Origin: Candidatus Corynebacterium intestinavium
Lineage (GTDB): Bacteria > Actinomycetota > Actinomycetes > Mycobacteriales > Mycobacteriaceae
Length of the DNA: 64,000 nt
Direction of reading: 5' to 3'
NCBI GenBank assembly: GCA_019120635.1
Contig: DWUR01000098.1
Span: 1 to 64,000, forward strand
Part shown: positions 8,852 through 20,295 of the stretch, piece after piece
Position numbering within the stretch: the first letter of the stretch is position 1
Layout: each line of letters begins with the position of its first letter
Made by a program: the position numbers and the translations under genes
Notes under the pieces: generated by a model
Told to the model about the DNA's origin: nothing
The model's input: only the letters and a program-made list of their open reading frames with translations
The model's database searches: none

Positions 8852-9811
8852 TTACAGTGCCTGCTCGATATCGTCGAGCATGGTGTTCAGGCCGTCGATG
8901 CCGCCACCGTTGAGGTACCAGTCAGCACCGCTCAGCATGTAGATCCGGTCTTCCTTGGCCGCATCCGTCTGCTTGACCAGCTCGTTGTCGAGGGTGGCCT
9001 TCGCGGAGTGGCCTTCCTGGCCGATCGCTGCGTCGCGGTCGATCACGAAGATGGTCTTCGGGTTGATCTTCTTCAGCAGCTCGAAGGAAGCGTTCTCGCC
9101 GTGAGAGCTACCGCTGTCAATATTGCCTGCCGGGGTGAAGCCGAGATCGTTGAAGACCAGGCCGAAGCGGGAGTCCGCACCGTAGAGGCTGATCTCCCCG
9201 CCACTGGTCATCAAGACGGCGGCCTCCTTCTTATCGGCCGGAACGGAGTCGGAGATCTTCTTCACGCGCTCGCGGATCTCGTCGGCCTTCTCCTTAGCTT
9301 CGGCTTCCTTGCCGAAGAGCTTGCCCAGGGCCTCGACACGCTCCAGATTGCTCTCGATCGTGTAGTGATCGTAGTTAATCGTCATGTTCGCGGTCGGGGC
9401 GATCTTCTCGAACTCCTTGAGCATCTTCGCCTGACGCCCGCCGATGATGATCAGATCCGGATCCGCTGAGGCGATGGCCTCCATGTCCGGCTCCTTCAGA
9501 GAACCAGCGTTAGCTTCGATCCCCTCTGCAGCCTTCGGCATGGTGGCAGCCTTGGCGGTGGACACGACGCGGTCCTTCTCTCCCAGCGCAGCCAGGGTAT
9601 CGAGGGAAGCGTAGTCGAGGACGACGATGCGCTTCGGCTCGGACTCCAGCTCGACGGTGCCATTTTCAGCTTCGAGGGTATAGGTCCGATCCGCGTTATT
9701 CTGCTGGCTAGATGCGGAATTATTCTCGGCGGAGTTGTCCTCGGCCGCGCAGCCCGCGAGGATCAGAGAGAATCCGGCAGCTGCTGCAACGAGTGCGTGG
9801 GAGATCTTCAA
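8852..9811 (-). CDS. Siderophore-binding lipoprotein (FepB/CeuA/FhuD-like)
   Basis: Lipobox SLILAGCAAE; RIVVLDYASLDTLAALGEKDRVVST; C-terminal SGADWYLNGGGIDGLNTMLDDI. Confidence 0.92.
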   Translation of the reverse strand: MKISHALVAAAAGFSLILAGCAAEDNSAENNSASSQQNNADRTYTLEAENGTVELESEPKRIVVLDYASLDTLAALGEKDRVVSTAKAATMPKAAEGIEANAGSLKEPDMEAIASADPDLIIIGGRQAKMLKEFEKIAPTANMTINYDHYTIESNLERVEALGKLFGKEAEAKEKADEIRERVKKISDSVPADKKEAAVLMTSGGEISLYGADSRFGLVFNDLGFTPAGNIDSGSSHGENASFELLKKINPKTIFVIDRDAAIGQEGHSAKATLDNELVKQTDAAKEDRIYMLSGADWYLNGGGIDGLNTMLDDIEQAL

Positions 9812-9893
9812 TCTTTTGCTCTTCCTAGTTCGTCCCCGGTCCGCCTCTGCAGGGAGACACGGCCGGCATTATTCCGAAGGTTGACCGAACAAG

Positions 9894-9912
9894 CAAGGTT
9901 AGCTTGCCCTAA
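9894..9912. promoter_or_regulatory. Putative DtxR box 1
   Basis: CAAGGTTAGCTTGCCCTAA matches 14/19 of the DtxR consensus TTAGGTTAGCCTAACCTAA; upstream of siderophore operon. Confidence 0.7.
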
Positions 9913-9943
9913 GTCCCCCTAGATACTGTCAAAGAGAGTGAAG

Positions 9944-9962
9944 ATAGGCAAGCCTAAATTGA
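9944..9962. promoter_or_regulatory. Putative DtxR box 2
   Basis: ATAGGCAAGCCTAAATTGA matches 13/19 of the DtxR consensus. Confidence 0.6.
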
Positions 9963-10035
9963 ATCCTTCGCGGATTTAGGCAACATTATTGTTTCTAATT
10001 ACCCCCGTTACCGGGTGAACAGGGGGTAAAAGCCA

Positions 10036-11925
10036 CTAGAAGCGGTCGAGCCACCCCGTCACGCGCTCCTCCACGGATGCCACATCAAGGCCCACTTCCC
10101 CGAGCACTTCTCCCCGCGATGCGTGCGCCAGGTACTCCTGCGGCACCGCGAGCAAACGCACCGGTGTATCCACCTCCGCAGCGCTCAACGCCGCCTGCAG
10201 CGCAGAACCGGCGCCACCGTGGATACCGTTATCCTCGACCGTCACCACGAGGTCGGCATCGCTGGCGAGCTCGACGAGTTCCTCGGAGACCGGGTAGACC
10301 CAGTGTGGATCCACGGCCGCAGACTCCCAGCCCTTCGCCTTGGCCGCCTCAGCGGCCGCCCGGGACTGCCCCACGAGCGCGCCGTAGTTAATCACCAGCA
10401 GCTTCTTCGCACCGTCCCCATCGGTCGTGCGGTGGTCGAACAGGACGTCGTAGCTCTCCTCCTGCCGGAGGGCAGGAATGTCTGCCGGAACGCTGCCCTT
10501 CGGGAAGCGCACGACGGTGGGGGCGTCGTCAACATCGAGGCACCGGTCCAGCGCCACGCGCAGTTGCTCCCCGTCGCGCGGAGCAGCGACATGAATCCCC
10601 GGCACAATTCCGGTGATGGACATGTCCCACATACCGTTGTGGCTGGCACCATCCGGGCCGGTAATGCCAGCGCGATCCAGCACAAAGGTCACGCCCAGCC
10701 CCAGCAGACCTACATCCATCAGCATCTGGTCGAAGGCGCGGTTGAGGAAGGTCGAATACACCGCAACAACCGGGTGCAAGCCGCCCAAGGCAAGGCCAGC
10801 CGCGGAGGTGACGGCATGCTGTTCTGCGATACCGACGTCAAAGGTGCGCTGCGGAAAGACCTCACCAAACTCAGCGAGTCCAGTGGGGCCGGCCATCGCG
10901 GCGGTGATCGCCACGACGTCATCCCTCTCCCCCGCCCGCTCGATGAGGTGGGAGGAGAACACCTGGGTCCAGCCAGGCTTCGAGGCTTCCTTCGGCACAC
11001 CGGTGACTGGGTCGATCACGCCCGTGGCGTGCATCTGATCAGCTTCGTCGTTCTCCGCCGGGTCGAAGCCCTTGCCCTTGTGGGTGATCGTGTGGACGAT
11101 GACGGGGCCGCCGTAGTCCTTCGCGTAACGCAGGGCGTTCTCCACCTGGCCGATATCGTGGCCATCAACCGGGCCAATGTACTTCAGCCCCAGGTCGGAG
11201 AACATTTCCTGCGGGAGGATGGAGTGCTTGACCCCTTCCTTGAGACCGGAAATCAGCTGGAATGCACGGTCCCCAACCCACCCCATGCGGCCGAGGGTGT
11301 TTTTCCCGGACTCCATGACCTTGTCGTAGGCGGGCTGCAGGCGCAGCGCGGCAAGGTTTTCTGCCAGCCCACCGATGGTCGGCGAGTAGGAACGCCCATT
11401 GTCGTTGACGACGATGACGATAGAGCGCTTCTTGCCGGTGGCGATGTTGTTCAGCGCCTCCCAGCACATGCCACCTGTGAGTGCCCCATCACCAACGACT
11501 GCCGCGACGTGACGGTGAGACTGGCCGCTGAGCTCGAATGCCTTGGCCAGCCCGTCGGCATAAGAAAGGGATGCCGAGGCGTGGGAGGACTCGGTCCAGT
11601 CATGCGGGCTTTCCGCGCGGTCAGGGTAGCCCGACAGGCCGTCCTTCTGTCGCAGCGTGTCGAAGAGATCGCGGCGCCCCGTGAGGATCTTGTGCACGTA
11701 CGCCTGGTGTCCCGTGTCGAAGATCAGGGGGTCGGACGGCGAGTCGAAGACACGGTGCAGCGCCATCGTCAGCTCGACGACACCGAGGTTCGGACCCAAG
11801 TGTCCGCCGGTTGCGGAAACTTTTTCAATCAAAAATTCCCGAATCTCCTGCGCCAGCTGATCCAGCTTGCCCTCATCGAGCATCTTCAGATCCGCTGGTG
11901 AGGAAATATTTTCAAGGATTCCCAT
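10036..11925 (-). CDS. dxs: 1-deoxy-D-xylulose-5-phosphate synthase
   Basis: [68 protein letters not shown]; start MGILENISS at 11925. Confidence 0.95.
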   Translation of the reverse strand: MGILENISSPADLKMLDEGKLDQLAQEIREFLIEKVSATGGHLGPNLGVVELTMALHRVFDSPSDPLIFDTGHQAYVHKILTGRRDLFDTLRQKDGLSGYPDRAESPHDWTESSHASASLSYADGLAKAFELSGQSHRHVAAVVGDGALTGGMCWEALNNIATGKKRSIVIVVNDNGRSYSPTIGGLAENLAALRLQPAYDKVMESGKNTLGRMGWVGDRAFQLISGLKEGVKHSILPQEMFSDLGLKYIGPVDGHDIGQVENALRYAKDYGGPVIVHTITHKGKGFDPAENDEADQMHATGVIDPVTGVPKEASKPGWTQVFSSHLIERAGERDDVVAITAAMAGPTGLAEFGEVFPQRTFDVGIAEQHAVTSAAGLALGGLHPVVAVYSTFLNRAFDQMLMDVGLLGLGVTFVLDRAGITGPDGASHNGMWDMSITGIVPGIHVAAPRDGEQLRVALDRCLDVDDAPTVVRFPKGSVPADIPALRQEESYDVLFDHRTTDGDGAKKLLVINYGALVGQSRAAAEAAKAKGWESAAVDPHWVYPVSEELVELASDADLVVTVEDNGIHGGAGSALQAALSAAEVDTPVRLLAVPQEYLAHASRGEVLGEVGLDVASVEERVTGWLDRF

Positions 11926-11995
11926 TGAACTCAGTTTCTCTCCATCCCACATTGAATTCGCTGGCCCCATCTTAGTGGGGACACCGCCTTCAGCG

Positions 11996-13246
11996 TTATT
12001 CGCCCGCCGCCTCGAAGTACAACAGTGTTTCGACGTGATGGGCCAACCCGAAAGCGTCGACGATCTCCATCTCGCGCAACTCATAACCCGCGTCTCGCCA
12101 CAGGCCCGCGTCGCGGGCTGCCGTGGCGGGGTCGCAGCCGATGTGAATCACTCGCGGTGGGCGGTGCTGCGCGATGTTCTGAATGACGGCGGCCCCCGCC
12201 CCCGTCCGCGGCGGGTCGAGAACGACGGCGTCCAGCTTCGCGACCTCCTCGAGGTTCTCCAACCACGCACCGACGTCGCTGCTGCGGAAACGCACGGCCG
12301 TGTCCGTCGCTTCAGAGCCAGCTTCCCGGGCTGCAGCGAAGGCTTCCCGTCCAGCTTGCGTTGCGCTGCTCGCGACGTCCACAATCTCAACATTGCGCGC
12401 GGAGCCCAACAGGCCCGCGGACAGAGCGCCGCAGCCACCGTAGAGATCCCACACGGTGTGCAGCTCTCCGTTCAGCCGGTCGGCGACCCAGCGGGCGTAA
12501 TAGGCGCTGGCTTGGATGTGAGACTGCCAGAACGCGTCCACCGGCACCTTCCAGCTCACGCCGAGGTGCGAATGCAGCACCTCGCCATCGCCGTCGAGAA
12601 CACGGCGTTTCCGGCCCCGTCGGGTTTTCTTGAGCTCCACGACGGAGCGCTTACCGTCTCGACCGACACCCACCACGATCTCGCTGTGTGGGCTGGGATT
12701 TAGCCCGGCGACGCCCTCGGCCAGTCCGGGCAGCCATTGGGAGCACTCCACCTCAGCCAGCGGGACGATCTCATTGCTCTTCGGCTTCCGCAGTCCGGCC
12801 TGCCCTTCCGCGTCGACGCCGAGGCGTGCGCGGTGACGGTAGTGAGTAAAAGGCCACAGGCTCGTCGCGCGAACATGAGCGTCGAGGAAAGCCTGCGACA
12901 GCTCGAACTTGGCAAGGCGACGGAACTGGTCAATGACCACCGCCTGCTTAAAATCCAGCGAGCCGTGGGCATCAACGAAGTCGAGGTCGCAGCAACCAGC
13001 TCCGGCAGCAGCAGCGTCGCATTGACCAGCGACCCGGTGCGGGCTCGGCTGGTCAATAGCTAGCGCTTGACCAGTGCGGAACCTTTGCTTGCCGCTTTTT
13101 TTAGCCGGGTCCAGCGCAACCTCGACCCCCTTCTCCCCGGGCAACCCGCCACGAACAAAAACGATCTGTCCGTCGTTCTGGCCAATGACCACCCCTCGGT
13201 GGCCGGGTTGATCCAGATCCAGAGTGATGGTCTCCGGGCTAATCAT
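11996..13246 (-). CDS. TrmA/RumA-family class I SAM-dependent RNA (uracil-C5) methyltransferase
   Basis: TRAM-like N-terminus, [39 protein letters not shown]; start [11 protein letters not shown] overlaps DUF3710 stop. Confidence 0.88.
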   Translation of the reverse strand: MISPETITLDLDQPGHRGVVIGQNDGQIVFVRGGLPGEKGVEVALDPAKKSGKQRFRTGQALAIDQPSPHRVAGQCDAAAAGAGCCDLDFVDAHGSLDFKQAVVIDQFRRLAKFELSQAFLDAHVRATSLWPFTHYRHRARLGVDAEGQAGLRKPKSNEIVPLAEVECSQWLPGLAEGVAGLNPSPHSEIVVGVGRDGKRSVVELKKTRRGRKRRVLDGDGEVLHSHLGVSWKVPVDAFWQSHIQASAYYARWVADRLNGELHTVWDLYGGCGALSAGLLGSARNVEIVDVASSATQAGREAFAAAREAGSEATDTAVRFRSSDVGAWLENLEEVAKLDAVVLDPPRTGAGAAVIQNIAQHRPPRVIHIGCDPATAARDAGLWRDAGYELREMEIVDAFGLAHHVETLLYFEAAGE

Positions 13247-13985
13247 TGCCGTCCTCGTTGGGATCCTGCTGCTGTGCCGGGGCATTCTGCTGCTCCTGCA
13301 GGTGTCGCGCCAGCTCCTCAACCATGGCCTGCGGCAGCTGAACCGGCAACGGATCGCCGGCGGGGATTGGGTCCGTGCCGCGAACAACGAAGGTGCGGGC
13401 GATGATCTCGCGGCCCAGCGCCGCCATCTGCTCAGCGGACTCCTGTGGGCCGGCGAGCGTCATGCGCAGCATCCATCGCGGGCCGGTCGCCCCAATAACT
13501 CGGAGTGTGCCCTCACCGGACTCTGCAACGATCTCCGCGCCCCAGGGCCCCTCCTCGGTGGTTGCCTCCAGCCCGTCGGCTGCCATGCCATCGATGAGCG
13601 TCGGCACCGTGTTATCCCAAAGTTCGCCGGTGGTGGGGGCAGCGAAGACCACCGGGGTGACCCGGCCGAATGGGGTGAGGATGTGGAGCATTTGCGGGCC
13701 ATCGTCGCCCATCTCCACCTGTACCTCGGCCTCGTGTGGAACCGGGATCATCATGGACCCCAGGTCGAGTCCGCCCTTGGCGAAATCGCTGAAATTGTAT
13801 TCACGGTAGTCCAGTGTGTCCCCGTCGAAGGGCCCAAAGTCCTCACCCTGGACGGGTTGGTCAGCTTCTCCCGATCCGGCTGCGGCGTTTCCCGCCGCGT
13901 CGGAGACCTCCTGCTCGGCCTGGCTCTGAGGCGCGCTTGGATCTGCGCCACTGGGTTCGTTTTTCTTCTTAGAAAATGGCCACAT
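13239..13985 (-). CDS. DUF3710 family protein
   Basis: GPFDGDTLDY...DLGSMMIPVPHEAEVQVEMG, RWMLRMTLAGPQE; adjacent to dut as in other actinobacteria. Confidence 0.85.
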   Translation of the reverse strand: MWPFSKKKNEPSGADPSAPQSQAEQEVSDAAGNAAAGSGEADQPVQGEDFGPFDGDTLDYREYNFSDFAKGGLDLGSMMIPVPHEAEVQVEMGDDGPQMLHILTPFGRVTPVVFAAPTTGELWDNTVPTLIDGMAADGLEATTEEGPWGAEIVAESGEGTLRVIGATGPRWMLRMTLAGPQESAEQMAALGREIIARTFVVRGTDPIPAGDPLPVQLPQAMVEELARHLQEQQNAPAQQQDPNEDGND

Positions 13986-14101
13986 TTTTAACTACTGTCC
14001 TTCCGCACTTGCCAACGCGGCGCTGGCTAGCTCCACCGTTGGGGTTTAAAAGCTGGAAATTAAACTTAATCGGCTATCGGGACCGGCTGCCCGACCACGC
14101 A

Positions 14102-14551
14102 TCAACGCGTGCCGGTGGAGCCGTGGCCACCACTTCCGCGGGCGGTCTCCCCGAGTTGCTCAATGCTGTCCACAGCCACGACGTCGCAGAGGCTGACCTC
14201 CTGAATGAGCAGCTGAGCGATGCGTTCACCCCGGCTGATGCTGATTGTTTCTTGCGGGTCAAGGTTGATCAGGTTGACCTTGACCTCCCCCCGATATCCC
14301 GCATCGATGGTGCCGGGCGCATTGACGATCGACAATCCCTTCTTCACCGCCAGTCCGCTGCGCGGGTGAACCAGACCAACCTTGCCGACCGGCACCGCCA
14401 TCGCAATTCCCGTCCCCACCAGGCTGCGCTGCCCGGGGTTCAAGGTGATGTCCTCGGCGGAGTAAAGATCGATGCCCGCATCTTCAGGGTGTGCCCGGTT
14501 CGGTAGCGGGAGAGATGGATCAATCTGAAAAATTTCCAACGGGCTGCTCAT
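14102..14551 (-). CDS. dut: dUTP diphosphatase
   Basis: [53 protein letters not shown]-terminal [10 protein letters not shown]. Confidence 0.95.
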   Translation of the reverse strand: MSSPLEIFQIDPSLPLPNRAHPEDAGIDLYSAEDITLNPGQRSLVGTGIAMAVPVGKVGLVHPRSGLAVKKGLSIVNAPGTIDAGYRGEVKVNLINLDPQETISISRGERIAQLLIQEVSLCDVVAVDSIEQLGETARGSGGHGSTGTR

Positions 14552-14772
14552 GAGGCTCCATTCTACAAGGTCATTCCCATCTCGTTATTGGCCCGCTGCA
14601 GGAAAGTCTCCCCCTCGGTGGGAGCCACGGCGGCTTCGGAACACCTGATGGTGTGTGGGTAAGATGGTGGCCGGTAATTGCCACCCAATAACGGCTCGGT
14701 ATGGCGCCTCACCGCCTGCGAGGCCGGCCCCGGGTAAAGATCCACATGTAGACGAGGAGCACTCTGCGAGTC

Positions 14773-15294
14773 ATGGACGCTGCGAACGGAGCATCGACCC
14801 CACCGGCGAAGACCGACGAGGCGACGGGCACGCGGGTGCTGTACAGCGAGACCCAGCGCGTTCCGCTGTCCTGGTGGCTCGCCACCGCCGGCGTGGTCGC
14901 TATCATCGCTTGGCAAGCTCAAATGGGACGCGACTGGTGGTGGTCGATCGTGGCCGGGGTGATCGCAGCCGCCCTCGCGACCTGGGGGCTCATCGCGCTT
15001 TCTCGGACGAAGGTCGAGGTCGTGGAAGACTCCCGGGGGGGCAGGATTATCCGCGCGGGCGATGCCCAGCTGCCGGCCTCCGTGGTCGACCGCACGCTGG
15101 TCATTCCGCCCACCGCGAAGCAAGCTGCGTTGGGTCGCCAGCTCGACCCTGCCGCTTTCGTCATTCACAAGGGGTGGATTCCGACGATGGCAATGCTCGT
15201 GCTCGATGATCCGTTGGACCCCACCCCCTACTGGCTGGTCTCCAGCAAGAACCCCCAGGAACTGCTGGAAGCGCTGGGAAGGCCCATTTACTAG
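14773..15294 (+). CDS. DUF3093 family membrane protein
   Basis: Two predicted TM helices; DPLDPTPYWLVSSKNPQELLEAL; position between dut and DUF4193. Confidence 0.8.
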   Translation: MDAANGASTPPAKTDEATGTRVLYSETQRVPLSWWLATAGVVAIIAWQAQMGRDWWWSIVAGVIAAALATWGLIALSRTKVEVVEDSRGGRIIRAGDAQLPASVVDRTLVIPPTAKQAALGRQLDPAAFVIHKGWIPTMAMLVLDDPLDPTPYWLVSSKNPQELLEALGRPIY

Positions 15295-15359
15295 GGTTCC
15301 CAGCGCCTCCGCCCTCCCGGTCTGCTCGGTGTTACACCCACAGGCCGGCTTTTTATGCC

Positions 15360-15659
15360 TTAAGCGCAGTCGATGCAGATGAACTCGGTGTCGCTGAGCT
15401 TCTCACCGACACGGCTGCGGTGCTGCACGAGGAAACACTCGGAGCAGGTGAACTCGTCGTTCTGCTTCGGCGTGACCGTGGTTGACAGCTCCTCCCCGGA
15501 GACTTCCTCCATCGGCAGTTCGAAGGGCTCCACGATTTCGCCATCGTCGGTGTCCGAAATCGCTGGCTCCGCCTTCTCAGCGGCCTTCAAGCCTTCGAGA
15601 GAGTCAGTCTCCAGCTCTTCCTCAGCGCTTCGTCGCGGTGCATCGTAGTCCGTGGCCAT
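15360..15659 (-). CDS. DUF4193 family protein
   Basis: MATDYDAPRR start and CSECFLVQHRSRVG...FICIDCA zinc-ribbon-like tail. Confidence 0.88.
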   Translation of the reverse strand: MATDYDAPRRSAEEELETDSLEGLKAAEKAEPAISDTDDGEIVEPFELPMEEVSGEELSTTVTPKQNDEFTCSECFLVQHRSRVGEKLSDTEFICIDCA

Positions 15660-15845
15660 CGTTGTCCTCCCACACTCCTCGGATGATGCTCATCAGTTCT
15701 TGGGCGGGGATCCCCGCCACCTGCCGTACCGAGGGCCACAAGCCCTTTCTCCACGGCAGCCATTCGCCCCCTAGTCGAGGGCGCCTCATGTGTGCTGAAC
15801 GCGGATATTAGGCCATGAGGTGCACACTTGTCACCTCCCCCCTAG

Positions 15846-16868
15846 TCATCGCAAAGAAAGTTGCTCGATGCTACCCCCTGCACCCTGGCTAACCAGCATT
15901 TTTTCGAGTTCTTCCTGCACCCCCGGCACGCCGGCGATGATGGGCAGCCCGCTGTCCGCCGTGTAGTTCAGCGTGGGGGTCACCACGGTTGCGCCCGCCC
16001 TTGCAGTAATCAGCGCGCCGGCCGCGAAATCCCAGGCGTTGAGCCCGTGCTCGTAGTAGCCGTCCACCTGACCGCTGGCCACCATGCAGAGGTCGAGCGC
16101 GGCAGAACCCAGGCGTCGGATATCCCGCACGTGAGGCAGGACGGCGCCCAGCAGGCGTGCCTGTCGCTGCCGGCGTTCGGCGTCGTAGGAAAAACCGGTC
16201 GCCACGAGCGCCTGCGCCGCGTCCTTCCGTGCCTCCTGCCGGCTAATGTTCTTGCGGTCACCGACGACCGCGTCCTCGCTCCCCAAATCAACGGGGGCGA
16301 CCGTCGCGGGGCCACCGACACAGGCGCCAAAGACATGTCCATGTGCAGCGTCAACGACTGCACCGGCCACCGGCACCCCGTCGAGGGCAGCTGCTACTGA
16401 CACAGAGAAGGCGGGAATCCCGTAGACGAAATTAACGGTGCCGTCGATCGGATCCACGATCCACTCCAGCCTTGGCCCTGCAGAGTCACCAGGATCGGCG
16501 CCCAAGGATCCTGCAGCGGGGGCAGAACTATCCGCCCCCTCCTCTTCGCCGAGGACGGTGGCCTGCGGGAACCGGTCATGCAGCCACTCGCGGATGAACG
16601 TCTCCGCGGCGCGGTCTGCTTCGGTGACGGGGTCGACTGCGGAAGACTTGGTCTGCGCCACCGGCATTGCCGAACCCATCAGCTCGATGATGGAGCCCGC
16701 CACAGCCTCACCATCGGTGCGTTCCCGGCGAGTGCGCAACACCAAGGCAGCGGCGAGTGCCGCGACCTCTTCAGCCGCGGCTTGCAGCTCGTGCACGCTC
16801 GCCCCGCCGGGGATTACCGCCGGAGCGTGGTCGGTGGTGGTTTTATCAAGCAACAAGGTCTCGGTCAT
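15846..16868 (-). CDS. Inositol monophosphatase family protein (SuhB-like)
   Basis: DPVTEADRAAETFI, LGEEEG, WIVDPIDGTVNFVYGIPAFSVS, LNAWDFAAGALI; start MTETLLLD at 16868. Confidence 0.93.
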   Translation of the reverse strand: MTETLLLDKTTTDHAPAVIPGGASVHELQAAAEEVAALAAALVLRTRRERTDGEAVAGSIIELMGSAMPVAQTKSSAVDPVTEADRAAETFIREWLHDRFPQATVLGEEEGADSSAPAAGSLGADPGDSAGPRLEWIVDPIDGTVNFVYGIPAFSVSVAAALDGVPVAGAVVDAAHGHVFGACVGGPATVAPVDLGSEDAVVGDRKNISRQEARKDAAQALVATGFSYDAERRQRQARLLGAVLPHVRDIRRLGSAALDLCMVASGQVDGYYEHGLNAWDFAAGALITARAGATVVTPTLNYTADSGLPIIAGVPGVQEELEKMLVSQGAGGSIEQLSLR

Positions 16869-16906
16869 GCCTCCACAGATACCACTGATGTGTAGCATTC
16901 AGACCC

Positions 16907-17812
16907 ATGAGCACCGAGCAGGCCAATAGCGCCGAATGGGCCGGAATCACCGTGGGAATTGACGTCGGTGGGTCCGCGATCAAAGCAGGCTTCGTCGATA
17001 CCCACTCCCACCGCCTCGTCGGGGAAAGATTCACCGCCCCTACTCCCCAACCGGCCACGCCCGAACGGGTTGCCGACGCCGCCGCAGCTCTCGCAACGCA
17101 GGTACTCGCCCAGGAGGTGGGCGCGGAGCTCACCACGCCTGCCAGCCCAGGCGGGTTCCGCGCGCTGCGGATCGGCGTCGCCATTCCCAGCGTGGTCACC
17201 AACCAGGAGGCACGAACCGCAGCGAATATCGCGCCCTCGTGGATCGGCACCAAACCCGCCGCAGTGTTTGACGACGCCCTGCAGAAGGCGATTCCCAACG
17301 ATCATTCAGCTAGGTCCGATCTCCAGGTGGAGTGGTTCTTCCTCAACGACGCGGACGCCGCTGGGATTTCGGAATGCGGCCCGTTTAGCGCCGACGAGGC
17401 TGCTGACCCGGAACACAGCCGGCTTTTCCTGACCTTGGGCACCGGTATCGGCTCTGCGCTCTTCCATGGCACCAGGCTTTACCCCAATACCGAGCTGGGC
17501 CACCTGACCGTGTTGACCGACGACGGTTCCCCCAGCAAAGCGGAGCGTTGGGCCTCGGCCGCGGTGAAGGCCCGCCAAAACCTCACGTTCCCCGAGTGGG
17601 CGGCCCGGTTGAGCACAGTACTCAATATCTATGTTGCGCTGCTGCGCCCCCAGGAGCTGATCCTCGGTGGCGGGATCTCCGCCGAGGCAGCCCGGTGGCT
17701 GCCCATGCTTAAACTCGAGGAACCTGCGGTCCGGGTGAGCATCGCTCGCCACTTCAACAGCGCCGGCGTCATCGGGGCAGGGCTCGCCGCTGCCTGGGGC
17801 CTGCGCCCCTAG
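16907..17812 (+). CDS. ppgK: Polyphosphate/ATP glucokinase (ROK family)
   Basis: GIDVGGSAIKAGFVD, FLTLGTGIGSALF, LILGGGISAEAARW; adjacent to sigA. Confidence 0.88.
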   Translation: MSTEQANSAEWAGITVGIDVGGSAIKAGFVDTHSHRLVGERFTAPTPQPATPERVADAAAALATQVLAQEVGAELTTPASPGGFRALRIGVAIPSVVTNQEARTAANIAPSWIGTKPAAVFDDALQKAIPNDHSARSDLQVEWFFLNDADAAGISECGPFSADEAADPEHSRLFLTLGTGIGSALFHGTRLYPNTELGHLTVLTDDGSPSKAERWASAAVKARQNLTFPEWAARLSTVLNIYVALLRPQELILGGGISAEAARWLPMLKLEEPAVRVSIARHFNSAGVIGAGLAAAWGLRP

Positions 17813-17836
17813 ACGGCAAGAGCCATAAAGCTTGGC

Positions 17837-17842
17837 TATAAT
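17837..17842 (+). promoter_or_regulatory. Candidate -10 element (TATAAT) of the sigA promoter
   Basis: TATAAT 24 bp after ppgK stop; implies a roughly 315-nt sigA 5' leader. Confidence 0.55.
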
Positions 17843-17873
17843 GGTCGGCCGTTGGGCGTTTGGGCGCCAGAAG

Positions 17874-18136
17874 GCAGCATTTCAGCTGCTCAGAGAAACT
17901 ACTCCCCAGTAAAACACCGCCCGGTGGGCCGGGTCGGTTCTACGTCACCAACACGAACTTGTTGGTGAACGTATGCTGGCGAGTAGAACTGAATGCGTCG
18001 TTTCCTGGTCGCTATCCACCAGGAAACGGCGAGCAAACGTAGTTTGGATAGCGACTGGTAGGAAAACCCAAGCGGGTGACCTTCCTAAACGTACAGCGCG
18101 CTCGTCGGCTCTTCCCGGCGGTCACAACCGTACGTT
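17874..18136 (+). ncRNA. Structured sigA 5' leader with mutually exclusive helices (candidate cis-regulatory RNA)
   Basis: Serial hairpins (17874-17889, 17920-17933, 17941-17973, 17996-18031). Alternative pairing of 18001-18018 with 18045-18065. 7-bp AACGTAC/GTACGTT helix 18088-18136. Confidence 0.55.
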
Positions 18137-18164
18137 GCAACAATCCCCGACCGAAAGGGCTTCT

Positions 18165-19769
<1,605 letters not shown>

Positions 19770-19810
19770 CCCACACGCCGTGCCCGCCAATAGTGGGGCC
19801 GGAAAAGAAA

Positions 19811-19842
19811 ACAACCGCCGGGAAACCCGGCGGTTGTTTTTA
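19811..19842 (+). terminator. sigA intrinsic terminator
   Basis: ACAACCGCCGGG-aaa-CCCGGCGGTTGT followed by TTTTT. Confidence 0.95.
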
Positions 19843-19856
19843 TCTCTATCTGTCCC

Positions 19857-20216
19857 CTAGTTTTCGCGGTGCTCCTTGACGCATTGAGTCAGCTCCCCGT
19901 CGCTGAGCCCCTTGCACTGCTCCGGAAACTCAGTGGCCACCTTCGTGGTGATCAGCGCTAGGCCCATCGCGAGGATCGCGAGCACGAGCCCCACGATGGG
20001 GTAGGCTCGCGCCGTGCCGTGGCGGTTCGCGCGGATGAGGGCAACGATCGCCACGACCAGCGCAATCATCGCAACAAAAATACCGATCAGCGGGAGCAGC
20101 CCAGCCGGGAGGGCAAGCACACCCAGGATCAGTGCGGCCAGCGACATCCGGCTGGCTACCTGGGGTGCACGGGCTTGTACGGCCGGCTGGCCACCAGCTG
20201 GATTCTTCTTCGCCAT
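19857..20216 (-). CDS. Small membrane protein, DUF4190-like
   Basis: Two hydrophobic segments, SLAALILGVLALPAGLLPLIGIF; C-terminal Cys pair. Confidence 0.65.
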   Translation of the reverse strand: MAKKNPAGGQPAVQARAPQVASRMSLAALILGVLALPAGLLPLIGIFVAMIALVVAIVALIRANRHGTARAYPIVGLVLAILAMGLALITTKVATEFPEQCKGLSDGELTQCVKEHREN

Positions 20217-20295
20217 CTCGCCTCAACGATCCTTTCTGGGGAATTTATCTAATAGCCCTTCCCGGGCTGCGGTGTACCTGGCATGAGGGCACAGC

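Noticed and set aside
10123-11901. 592-aa ORF opposite dxs
   Set aside because: GC-driven shadow ORF; dxs fully conserved on the minus strand, no recognisable motifs.
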